64,000 bases of DNA from Pseudomonas viridiflava (GTDB lineage: Bacteria > Pseudomonadota > Gammaproteobacteria > Pseudomonadales > Pseudomonadaceae), in NCBI RefSeq assembly GCF_900590755.1, contig NZ_UUOC01000047.1, forward strand, positions 163,042 through 227,041, read 5' to 3'. This document shows, in pieces, positions 43,457-50,830 of this stretch. Under the pieces are notes generated by a model that saw nothing but the letters and a program-made list of their open reading frames with translations, searched no databases and was not told where the DNA came from. Each line of letters begins with the position of its first letter. The stretch's first letter is position 1. A program made the position numbers and the translations under genes.

Positions 43457-46198
43457 GTGTCGTCCAATCTCGAAAAAGTCCTGGCCTGGTCCTGGACAGA
43501 TCTGTTTACCAGTAGAACCGTTGAGCGGGGGTTTGACTATGCCCACGAAGAACGCATTACGCTCGAAGAGCTGAACCCTGACTCGGCGCGCACGCTGTGC
43601 CGGGGCTCTGGCGATGAGGTTTATGTCCAGACCTTTAAATTCCGAGACCCTGAACGCTTCGCCAACGCCCTGATCTGCAAATGCACGTGCCCGATGCGCG
43701 AGAACTGCAAGCACTGCGTGGCGGCGCTGTTCTACCTGCACGCGCCGCGCAATAGCGAAGCCTTGCGGTCAGCGCTGGATGATTCCGCACCAGTCCAGGC
43801 ACCCCGCGTTCCGCCAAAGCCTGCTTTGCCGGAGCGTCTGGTCGACAACATCGTGCCCAAGCCCCGGCTGATTCTGGCCAGCGTCGAATTCAGCGCCTAC
43901 GAGCCGCGCAATGGCCGCATGCAGCGCCACATCCAGCATCGCGCCGCCCTCGCCTTCGGCTATGACAAGCATTACGCCACCGGCACGGCCAATGTCAGCA
44001 TTCTGGTCAGTTCTCTGGGCAGCGATCTGGTTAACCAGAAAAGCGACATCATCGAACACCTGGAAACCGAAACCCTGCGCATCCGTCGACAGGGGGAGCT
44101 GGAGCGCCAGCAACGGCAGATTCTGCAGGACATGGGCTTCAGAGTCGCGACTCGACAGAGCAAGGCGCTGCCGGACAGCGCCGGTGACATGTTTGACCTG
44201 CCCAACGACAAGGCCTGGCTGCATTTCGTCCTCAACGATTTGCCACTGCTGGAAGCCCAGGGCTGGGAAATCGAAGTCACCGACGACTTCGCCTTTGACG
44301 TGACACCGGTGGACGACTGGTACGCGGTCATCGACGAAGAGGCCGAGCGCGACTGGTTCGATCTGGAACTGGGCATCATCGTCAACGGCGAACGCCTGAG
44401 CCTGCTGCCGATTCTGATCAACCTGTTGCGCACCCATCCCGAACTGATGAGCGCTGCCGGCATCGCCAAACGCCGGGATGACGAGCAGTTGCTGGTGCAG
44501 CTCAATCACTTCACCCAGAACGGCGGCGGGCCGGTGCAGATCGCCTTGCCGTACGGGCGGCTCAAACCGGTACTGGCAACACTCGGTGATTTCTACTGGC
44601 GCGAGGATGGCAACAACGCCCTGCGCCTGAACACCGCCGACGCCACGCGCCTGGGCAATCTGGATGACCTGCCGCTGAGCTGGCAAGGCGGTGATCGTCT
44701 GCGCCAGTTCGCTGATCGCCTGGCCAACATCAAAGATGCTCCGGTTGAAGTGCCCGAAGGGCTGAACGCGACTCTGCGACCGTATCAGCACGAAGGGCTG
44801 AGCTGGATGCAGTCCCTGCGGGAGCTGGAAGTGGGCGGCGTGCTGGCAGATGACATGGGCCTGGGCAAAACCCTACAGACCCTGGCGCATCTGCTGATGG
44901 AAAAACAGGCCGGCCGCCTGGACCGCCCTGCCCTTGCGGTGATGCCGACCAGCCTGATTCCCAACTGGCTGGATGAAGCAGAAAACTTTACCCCGCAGTT
45001 GCGAGTGCTCGCCCTGTATGGCGCCAACCGCCACGCCGACTTCGACAATCTGCATCAGTACGACCTGATCCTCACCACCTACGCCTTGCTGCCTCGCGAC
45101 GAAGAAGTGCTGGCTAAACTGCCGCTGCACACCTTGATCCTCGACGAAGCGCAATACATCAAGAATCCCAAAAGCAAGGCTGCACAGGCCGCGCGCAGCC
45201 TGAATGCCCGGCAGCGCCTGTGCCTGAGCGGCACGCCGCTGGAAAATCACTTGGGCGAGCTGTGGTCGCTGTTCCACTTTCTGATGCCCGGCTGGTTGGG
45301 CAGCAGCAAGGAATTCAACAGCAACTACCGCAACCCGATTGAAAAACACGGCAACATGGAGCGGTTGCAGCACCTGAATGCCAGGATCAAGCCGTTCCTG
45401 TTGCGCCGCACCAAGGAGCAGGTGGCTACCGAGCTGCCGCCCAAGACCGAAATCATTCACTGGGTCGAACTCAACGACGCCCAGCGCGATGTGTACGAAA
45501 CCGTGCGCCTGGCTATGGACAAGAAAGTCCGCGACGAGATCAGCCGCAAAGGCGTGGCCCGCAGCCAGATCATCATCCTTGAGGCGCTGCTCAAGCTGCG
45601 TCAGGTGTGCTGTGATCTGCGCCTGGTCAACAGCGCCCCGGCCAGCCCAAGGCAAAGCCATTCGGCCAAGCTGGCCAGCCTGATGGAAATGTTCGAAGAA
45701 CTGTTGGCCGAAGGACGCAAGATTCTGCTGTTCTCGCAGTTCACGTCCATGCTGACCCTGATCGAAGCGGAATTGAAACAGCGCGGTATCGAGTACGCCT
45801 TGCTCACCGGCGCAACCCGGGATCGACGCACCCCAGTGCAGGCGTTTCAAGCGGGCAAGCTGCCGATTTTCCTGATCAGCCTGAAAGCTGGCGGTACCGG
45901 TCTGAACCTGACTGCGGCAGATACGGTGATCCATTACGACCCATGGTGGAACCCCGCTGCCGAGAACCAGGCGACCGACCGGGCCTATCGCATAGGCCAG
46001 GACAAACCGGTGTTCGTCTACAAGATGATTGCCAAAGGCACCGTGGAAGAAAAGATCCAGCGCCTGCAGCAGGAAAAGTCAGCCCTGGCGTCCGGCGTAC
46101 TGGATGGCCGCGTGACCGGAGACTGGAAACTCGACGGCGAAAACCTCGCCGCCCTGTTCGCCCCACTGCCGGTGCAGGCGAAGAAGGGTAAGAAGTAG
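43457..46198 (+). CDS. SWIM-domain SNF2-family helicase
   Basis: A 913-aa protein. A SWIM zinc finger (C76-x-C78-x5-C84-x-H86) is near the N-terminus. The SNF2 ATPase core starts at about residue 440: LRPYQHEGLSWMQ, Walker A LADDMGLGKTLQTLAHL, DEAQYIKN, GTPLENHLGELWSLFHFL, FSQFTSMLTLIEAEL, SLKAGGTGLNLTAADTVIHYDPWWNP and DRAYRIGQ. It should be a dsDNA translocase remodelling protein-DNA complexes; its bacterial role is unclear. GTG start with a weak ribosome-binding site, 71 bp after csiV. Confidence 0.9.
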   Translation: MSSNLEKVLAWSWTDLFTSRTVERGFDYAHEERITLEELNPDSARTLCRGSGDEVYVQTFKFRDPERFANALICKCTCPMRENCKHCVAALFYLHAPRNSEALRSALDDSAPVQAPRVPPKPALPERLVDNIVPKPRLILASVEFSAYEPRNGRMQRHIQHRAALAFGYDKHYATGTANVSILVSSLGSDLVNQKSDIIEHLETETLRIRRQGELERQQRQILQDMGFRVATRQSKALPDSAGDMFDLPNDKAWLHFVLNDLPLLEAQGWEIEVTDDFAFDVTPVDDWYAVIDEEAERDWFDLELGIIVNGERLSLLPILINLLRTHPELMSAAGIAKRRDDEQLLVQLNHFTQNGGGPVQIALPYGRLKPVLATLGDFYWREDGNNALRLNTADATRLGNLDDLPLSWQGGDRLRQFADRLANIKDAPVEVPEGLNATLRPYQHEGLSWMQSLRELEVGGVLADDMGLGKTLQTLAHLLMEKQAGRLDRPALAVMPTSLIPNWLDEAENFTPQLRVLALYGANRHADFDNLHQYDLILTTYALLPRDEEVLAKLPLHTLILDEAQYIKNPKSKAAQAARSLNARQRLCLSGTPLENHLGELWSLFHFLMPGWLGSSKEFNSNYRNPIEKHGNMERLQHLNARIKPFLLRRTKEQVATELPPKTEIIHWVELNDAQRDVYETVRLAMDKKVRDEISRKGVARSQIIILEALLKLRQVCCDLRLVNSAPASPRQSHSAKLASLMEMFEELLAEGRKILLFSQFTSMLTLIEAELKQRGIEYALLTGATRDRRTPVQAFQAGKLPIFLISLKAGGTGLNLTAADTVIHYDPWWNPAAENQATDRAYRIGQDKPVFVYKMIAKGTVEEKIQRLQQEKSALASGVLDGRVTGDWKLDGENLAALFAPLPVQAKKGKK

Positions 46199-46227
46199 CG
46201 AGCGCTGAGAGCGCCGTAAGTTGAATT

Positions 46228-46302
46228 CTGTAGGAGCTGCCGCAGGCTGCGAAGTGGATATTCCTGAAACACCGCTTTCGCAGCCTTCGGCAGCTCCTAC
46301 AG
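46228..46302. repeat. REP doublet (GTAGGAGCTGCCGAAGG family)
   Basis: CTGTAGGAGCTGCCGCAGGC and GCCTTCGGCAGCTCCTACAG arms. It is the first of three different REP-type units in a row between the convergent SNF2 and nagZ genes. Confidence 0.88.
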
Positions 46303-46349
46303 ATCGCAATCTGTCTGCGGCGGAGCAGTGTGTCTGACCGAGCGCAGAC

Positions 46350-46426
46350 CTGTAGGAGCGAATTTATTCGCGAAGAGGTCGGCACATCCAGCAGAGATGT
46401 GCGGCGGCACGCAGCATTCGCGAATG
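46350..46426. repeat. REP-like unit (GTAGGAGCGAATTTATTCGCGAA family)
   Basis: A hairpin-forming arm CTGTAGGAGCGAATTTATTC with a truncated opposite arm CATTCGCGAATGA. Only copy of this family in the window. Confidence 0.7.
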
Positions 46427-46447
46427 AACATAGGTCGTATCCCTCCC

Positions 46448-46543
46448 GTTGGAGCGAGGCTTGCCCGCGAACGCGAATTAGACTCTGCGGAGGAGTCAGA
46501 CAAACCGCGTTATCTTTCTTCGCGGGCAAGCCTCGCTCCAACA
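46448..46543. repeat. REP doublet (GAGCGAGGCTTGCCCGCGAA family)
   Basis: GTTGGAGCGAGGCTTGCCCG and CGGGCAAGCCTCGCTCCAAC arms about 50 bp apart; same family as 6286-6351. Confidence 0.88.
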
Positions 46544-46617
46544 GACAATCGCCGTGGCGTAGTACGAATGCTTGGTATGAGCCCCCCAAGGCTCACAAAA
46601 CTACGATGAAACCCAAC

Positions 46618-47628
46618 CTACTCAATCAACTGCGCACTGCGCAGGGCTTCAATGGCCGCGAGCCAGCGTGGCTGCTGGCGGTATTCGGTGCTGGCGAAGC
46701 CTCGTCCCCGCATCCGGGCAATCCGTGGCGACGGCTTGACCTTCAAGCGTTGCGCGGCGCTCAGTGCCAGCTCGGCGGACGCACGGTCATTGCACACCAG
46801 CCCCATGTCGCAACCGGCCGTCAACGCAGCCTCAATGCGACTGGCGGCGTCACCCACCACGTGCGCCCCTGCCATGGACAGGTCATCACTGAAGATCACC
46901 CCATCGAAGCCCAGTTCTCCACGCAAGATATCCTGCAGCCAGCGACGGGAAAAACCGGCGGGCTGGGAATCCACCTGCGGATAAATGACATGCGCTGGCA
47001 TCACGGCAGCCAACTGTTTGCTCAGACGGGCAAACGGCACCAGATCGTTAGCGCGGATCTGCTCAAGGCTGCGCTCGTCATTGGGAATGGCCACATGAGA
47101 GTCAGCCTCGGCCCAGCCATGACCGGGAAAATGCTTTCCGCAGGCGGCCATGCCAGCCGCATTCATACCGCGAATGAAGGCCCCGGCCAATAGCGCGGCA
47201 CGCTCAGGATCGCCTTCAAACGCACGGGTGCCGACCACTGCGCTGCGTTGGTAGTCCAGATCAAGGACCGGCGCGAAACTGAGGTCCAGGCCCACCGCCA
47301 ACACTTCCGTTGCCATCAACCAGCCGCACTGCTCGGCCAGGGCTTCAGCATTGGGTTTGTCGGCGATATGACGCATGGCAGGCAGGCGCACAAACCCCTG
47401 ACGCAGACGCTGTACTCGCCCGCCTTCCTGATCAACTGCCAACAAAAGGTCCGGGCGCACGGCGCGAATCGCAGCACTCAGCTCACGCACCTGACGCGGA
47501 TGCTCGATGTTACGGGCAAAAATGATCAGGCCGCCCACTTCGGGCTGACGCAGAAACTGCCGATCTTCAGCGGTCAACCAGGTGCCCGCGACATCCACCA
47601 TCAAAGAGCCTTGCAGGCCAGAACTCAT
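46618..47628 (-). CDS. nagZ: Beta-N-acetylhexosaminidase NagZ
   Basis: A 336-aa cytoplasmic GH3 enzyme of cell-wall recycling that removes GlcNAc from anhydromuropeptides and so influences AmpC induction. GGLIIFARN, AVDQEGGRVQRL, KHFPGHGWAEADSH (165-178, with the Asp/His acid-base loop) and the nucleophile Asp248 in IFSDDLSM are all present. The ATG at 47628 follows directly after the T tract of the psrA terminator and has no Shine-Dalgarno sequence; ATG at 47601 (residue 10) has AAGG 8 nt upstream and could be the real start. Confidence 0.93.
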   Translation of the reverse strand: MSSGLQGSLMVDVAGTWLTAEDRQFLRQPEVGGLIIFARNIEHPRQVRELSAAIRAVRPDLLLAVDQEGGRVQRLRQGFVRLPAMRHIADKPNAEALAEQCGWLMATEVLAVGLDLSFAPVLDLDYQRSAVVGTRAFEGDPERAALLAGAFIRGMNAAGMAACGKHFPGHGWAEADSHVAIPNDERSLEQIRANDLVPFARLSKQLAAVMPAHVIYPQVDSQPAGFSRRWLQDILRGELGFDGVIFSDDLSMAGAHVVGDAASRIEAALTAGCDMGLVCNDRASAELALSAAQRLKVKPSPRIARMRGRGFASTEYRQQPRWLAAIEALRSAQLIE

Positions 47629-47668
47629 AAAAAAACACCATTGCCGATATCCAATCCGGGCAATGGTG
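47629..47668 (-). terminator. Rho-independent terminator of psrA abutting nagZ
   Basis: On the minus strand CACCATTGCC...GGCAATGGTG is followed by seven T that end exactly at the nagZ ATG. It lies 34 bp after the psrA stop codon. Confidence 0.85.
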
Positions 47669-47702
47669 CTTGATCATCGAGCGTGGCGCAATGCGCGAAG
47701 GG

Positions 47703-48419
47703 TCAGGCCTTTGCGGTGGCCGGCGCGCTGGTGCTGCTTTTACTGCGAGGTTTGAGCTGCGCCGCCATCATGGCCGCATCACTGACACCGGTTTCGGCAC
47801 GCATGCCAGCAGCCAGAAACGGAACCATCAAACGCATCACCTGCTCAATGGACGTGTTCACGCCAAAGTCGGTTTCAGCGATGGCACGCAACGCCTTGAT
47901 GCCGGACATGCTGAACGCAGCCGCACCGAGCATGAAGTGCACGCGCCAGAACAACTCGATAGGCGGGATACGTGGCGCGGCTTCGTTGACCAGGGTCATG
48001 TAGCGGCGAAACACCTTGCCGTACATGTCTTCCAGATAACGGCGCAAGTGACCCTGGCTCTGACTGAAAGCCAGCCCCAGCAGACGCATGAAGATCGACA
48101 GGTCGTTACCACTGCGCGGCTGTACCACCAGCGCCTGTTCAACGAGGATTTCCAGGAGTTCTTCAAGGGTGGGCTTGTGTTCGGGCTTGGCCGAACGACG
48201 CTCCAGCTCGCGATCGAGGCTGATGCAGAACGGACCAAGAAAACGTGAGAAAACCGCCTGAATCAGTGCCTTTTTGGAACCGAAGTGATAATTCACTGCG
48301 GCCAGATTCACTGAAGCCTTGCTGGTAATCAGACGCAACGAAGTCTCGGCGAAGCCTTTCTCCGCGAACAACTGCTCGGCAGCATCAAGAATGCGTTCAA
48401 CTGTTTCCGACTGGGCCAT
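47703..48419 (-). CDS. psrA: TetR-family fatty-acid-responsive regulator PsrA
   Basis: A 238-aa regulator. HTH is at about residues 7-52 (RILDAAEQLFAEKGFAETSLRLI...NYHFGSKKAL), followed by a ligand domain whose RSGNDLSIFMRLLGLAFSQSQGHLRRYLEDMYGKVFRRY stretch is typical of PsrA. In P. aeruginosa PsrA represses itself and fadBA, activates rpoS, and is released by long-chain fatty acids. ATG at 48419 starts MAQSETVERILDAAEQ. Two PsrA-type boxes lie directly upstream. It is divergent from lexA. Confidence 0.92.
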   Translation of the reverse strand: MAQSETVERILDAAEQLFAEKGFAETSLRLITSKASVNLAAVNYHFGSKKALIQAVFSRFLGPFCISLDRELERRSAKPEHKPTLEELLEILVEQALVVQPRSGNDLSIFMRLLGLAFSQSQGHLRRYLEDMYGKVFRRYMTLVNEAAPRIPPIELFWRVHFMLGAAAFSMSGIKALRAIAETDFGVNTSIEQVMRLMVPFLAAGMRAETGVSDAAMMAAQLKPRSKSSTSAPATAKA

Positions 48420-48433
48420 GGTTCTCTGCCTGA

Positions 48434-48460
48434 CAAACACTTGTTTGAAACATACGTTTC
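48434..48460. promoter_or_regulatory. Two adjoining PsrA boxes
   Basis: CAAACACTTGTTTG (48434-48447) and GAAACATACGTTTC (48447-48460) both fit the reported PsrA pattern [C/G]AAAC-N2-4-GTTT[G/C] with 4-bp spacers, and they share one base. They begin 15 bp upstream of the psrA start codon, consistent with negative autoregulation. Confidence 0.85.
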
Positions 48461-48620
48461 AGACTGTGTCCTTGTCAAGAGCGACCGGTATCCGTGCCTG
48501 AAGAGTCGCTATTTAACCATATAAACCGAGGCCTGTAGCCATTGGCTCATCGATTACCCCGGCCAATCCGATCACCATTGAACCGCATTGTGAAAAAGGA
48601 CGATTGCCAACACGCTCGCA

Positions 48621-48636
48621 CTGTATATAATCCCAG
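48621..48636 (+). promoter_or_regulatory. LexA (SOS) box 1
   Basis: CTGTATATAATCCCAG fits the CTG-N10-CAG LexA consensus; TATAAT inside it is also a good -10 element. It lies 30 bp upstream of the lexA start codon. Confidence 0.9.
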
Positions 48637-48639
48637 TCA

Positions 48640-48655
48640 CTGTATAAAAAGACAG
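48640..48655 (+). promoter_or_regulatory. LexA (SOS) box 2
   Basis: CTGTATAAAAAGACAG is a second CTG-N10-CAG site, 3 bp after box 1. Tandem sites upstream of lexA are usual in gamma-proteobacteria. Confidence 0.9.
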
Positions 48656-48665
48656 AGCGATCAAC

Positions 48666-49274
48666 ATGATTAAACTGACGCCACGCCAAGCTGAAATTCT
48701 AGGATTCATCAAACGCTGCCTGGAAGACAACGGCTATCCGCCGACCCGTGCGGAAATCGCTCAGGAACTGGGCTTCAAATCGCCCAACGCTGCCGAAGAA
48801 CATCTGAAAGCGCTAGCGCGTAAAGGCGCAATCGAAATGACACCGGGCGCATCCCGTGGCATTCGCATTCCAGGCTTCGAAGCCAAGGCCGATGAAAGCA
48901 GCCTGCCGATCATCGGCCGGGTCGCTGCCGGTGCGCCGATACTGGCCCAACAACATATAGAAGAATCCTGCAACATCAACCCTGCGTTTTTCCATCCGAG
49001 TGCCGATTACCTGTTAAGGGTGCACGGTATGAGCATGAAAGACATCGGCATTCTGGATGGCGACCTGATCGCAGTGCATACCACCCGCGAGGCTCGCAAT
49101 GGCCAGATCGTTGTAGCCCGCATCGGTGATGAGGTCACCGTCAAACGCTTCAAACGCGAAGGCAGCAAGGTATGGCTGATTGCTGAGAACCCGGATTTCG
49201 CACCCATTGAAGTGAATCTGAAGGATCAGGAACTGGTTATCGAAGGCTTGAGCGTCGGCGTTATTCGCCGCTAA
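48666..49274 (+). CDS. lexA: LexA SOS repressor
   Basis: A 202-aa repressor/protease. The winged helix covers residues 1-70 (LTPRQAEILGFIK...PTRAEIAQELGFKS); the self-cleavage bond is Ala88-Gly89 and the catalytic dyad Ser123 (GMSM) and Lys160 (TVKR). RecA-stimulated autocleavage derepresses SOS genes. It forms an operon with sulA 9 bp downstream. Confidence 0.98.
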   Translation: MIKLTPRQAEILGFIKRCLEDNGYPPTRAEIAQELGFKSPNAAEEHLKALARKGAIEMTPGASRGIRIPGFEAKADESSLPIIGRVAAGAPILAQQHIEESCNINPAFFHPSADYLLRVHGMSMKDIGILDGDLIAVHTTREARNGQIVVARIGDEVTVKRFKREGSKVWLIAENPDFAPIEVNLKDQELVIEGLSVGVIRR

Positions 49275-49283
49275 GGAGACACT

Positions 49284-49754
49284 ATGCAGTTCGTCCAGGC
49301 ACCGCATGCGCAATTACCCCTCTTTGAAGCGTTCATGGCGCAGCCTATCGCGCCAATGCTCAAAGAGACTGTCGAAACGTCGTGGAACAATGAGCCAGAG
49401 GTTTTCAGCGAGCTGTCATTGCGTGGTGCTGCGGGGAACTGCCTGAGTCTTCTGGCGCCCATTCTTCGCGAACTGAGCCAGGACAGCGACGCACGCTGGC
49501 TGACGCTCATTGCGCCGCCGCCCAGCCTGACTCAGACCTGGCTGCGTGATGCGGGACTCAATCGGGAGCGTATTCTGCTGCTGCAACCCCGTGGGACGCA
49601 GAGCGCACTGGAACTTGCGCGTGAAGCACTTCGGCTGGGACGCAGCCACACGGTAGTGAGCTGGATCAATCCGATCAGCGGGGCATCACGTCAACAGCTA
49701 ATCAGCGCGGCGAAGCTTGGGGACGCACAGAGCCTGAACATCCGTCTGGGTTAA
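49284..49754 (+). CDS. sulA: SOS cell-division inhibitor SulA
   Basis: A 156-aa protein resembling Pseudomonas SulA: WLTLIAPPPSLTQTWLRDAGLNRERILLLQP and the TVVSWINP segment reproduce the RecA-like fold that binds FtsZ and blocks septation. AAGGAG precedes the ATG. Directly downstream of lexA, so controlled by the LexA boxes at 48621-48655. Confidence 0.92.
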   Translation: MQFVQAPHAQLPLFEAFMAQPIAPMLKETVETSWNNEPEVFSELSLRGAAGNCLSLLAPILRELSQDSDARWLTLIAPPPSLTQTWLRDAGLNRERILLLQPRGTQSALELAREALRLGRSHTVVSWINPISGASRQQLISAAKLGDAQSLNIRLG

Positions 49755-49761
49755 GTCCTGC

Positions 49762-49995
49762 TCAGTGCAGGACTCGCGGACCAGCGTCTTTCTCCAGCTC
49801 GCCCTCAGCCATACGACCGGCCATCTGCACGCCTACGCTCAACATCGCCTTGGCGACTTCTACGTGTTGGCCCTGCAGGAACTCTTTGGCATCGGCAGAG
49901 AAAGCCAGGGTCACCAAAGAACCCTCATCATCAGCACGACGCAGTTCTATGCGGCCGTCAGGTAGTTCGACAATTTCAAGAAAGGATGTTGGCAT
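49762..49995 (-). CDS. Conserved small hypothetical protein
   Basis: A 77-aa protein without a known domain that I can name. It has an N-terminal beta-rich portion (IVELPDGRIELRRAD), an acidic C-terminal helix (EFLQGQHVEVAKAMLSVGVQMAGRMAEGEL), and no signal or membrane segment. GGAG lies 10 nt upstream of the ATG. Position after lexA-sulA is the same as the gene known to me in P. aeruginosa, which supports it as real. Function unknown. Confidence 0.75.
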   Translation of the reverse strand: MPTSFLEIVELPDGRIELRRADDEGSLVTLAFSADAKEFLQGQHVEVAKAMLSVGVQMAGRMAEGELEKDAGPRVLH

Positions 49996-50083
49996 CAGGG
50001 CAATACTCCACGAAAGGCGGGCATTGTAGCAGCCGCTCGACTCATGCCCTAGGGGCTGTTTCCGTTTTATGACGAGCCGCGCT

Positions 50084-50605
50084 TCAGCACTCGCTCAAGC
50101 CTTCACGGAAACGAATGGCCAACCCTTTGAGGTGCTGACGCCAGCTTTCCAGCTCTTCACGGCTCAATTCAGGCTCCGGCTCGTTATCGAGGCTGACTGC
50201 AACGATCAGCGGCTGGTTCACGTCACCCTTGATCTTTTTCGGCGCACGGGGCGGTTCAAAAAGCCCGTTGTAGGCGGCCAGCAACTGTGCAAGCCAGGTT
50301 TCGCGGCTTTGCGCCAGCTCAACCAGTTCAGCCATTTCCGGGATGGCCAGGGCGTCCAGTACATCCTGAGTCAACAGCATCTCGGCGCGGGGCGCATTAG
50401 CCTGCGGCAGACGGTAGTAACCGGCAATTTCGTGACACAACCCCAGCAGCGCACCGTACAAGTGGAACAAAGCGGACTCACGCTCGGCCTGTAACAGCGC
50501 CTGAGCATTCATCGCCTGCCCCTTCTCGGCCTTGCCCATGGATTCCAGAGCGAGCCCGGCGAAATAAATCTTCTGATTGGTACGTGTATAGAGTTCGTGG
50601 GCCAT
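50084..50605 (-). CDS. DUF6586-family protein
   Basis: A 173-aa soluble, largely helical protein starting MAHELYTRTNQKIYFAGLALE, which I recognise as the DUF6586 family found beside topA in Pseudomonas. A basic KKIKGDVNQPLIVAVS stretch lies near residues 121-137 and the C-terminus is acidic/helical. GGAG lies upstream of the ATG. Codirectional with topA but separated by a REP doublet and the topA terminator. Function unknown. Confidence 0.75.
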   Translation of the reverse strand: MAHELYTRTNQKIYFAGLALESMGKAEKGQAMNAQALLQAERESALFHLYGALLGLCHEIAGYYRLPQANAPRAEMLLTQDVLDALAIPEMAELVELAQSRETWLAQLLAAYNGLFEPPRAPKKIKGDVNQPLIVAVSLDNEPEPELSREELESWRQHLKGLAIRFREGLSEC

Positions 50606-50644
50606 AGCGGCGTTCTCCGCAACGATTAGATGGATAAATTACAC

Positions 50645-50719
50645 CTGTAGGAGCTGCCGAAGGCTGCGAATCGCGCCGTATCAGATAAAACGCTTCGCAG
50701 CCTTCGGCAGCTCCTACAG
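50645..50719. repeat. REP doublet (GTAGGAGCTGCCGAAGG family)
   Basis: CTGTAGGAGCTGCCGAAGGC and its inverted copy about 30 bp apart, between the DUF6586 gene and the topA terminator. Confidence 0.88.
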
Positions 50720-50775
50720 ATAAAATTCAAATGATGTTTTGTGGGAATGACCGCAGGCACGCCAGCCAAAACAAC

Positions 50776-50810
50776 AAAGCCCCCGGCACATCCAGCATAC
50801 CGAGGGCTTT
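50776..50810 (-). terminator. Terminator of topA
   Basis: AAAGCCC.CGG stem with its partner CCG.GGGCTTT (one mismatch) followed on the minus strand by a T-rich stretch; 20 bp past the topA stop codon. Confidence 0.75.
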
Positions 50811-50830
50811 GCGTTCAGTCAGGCGCTAGA

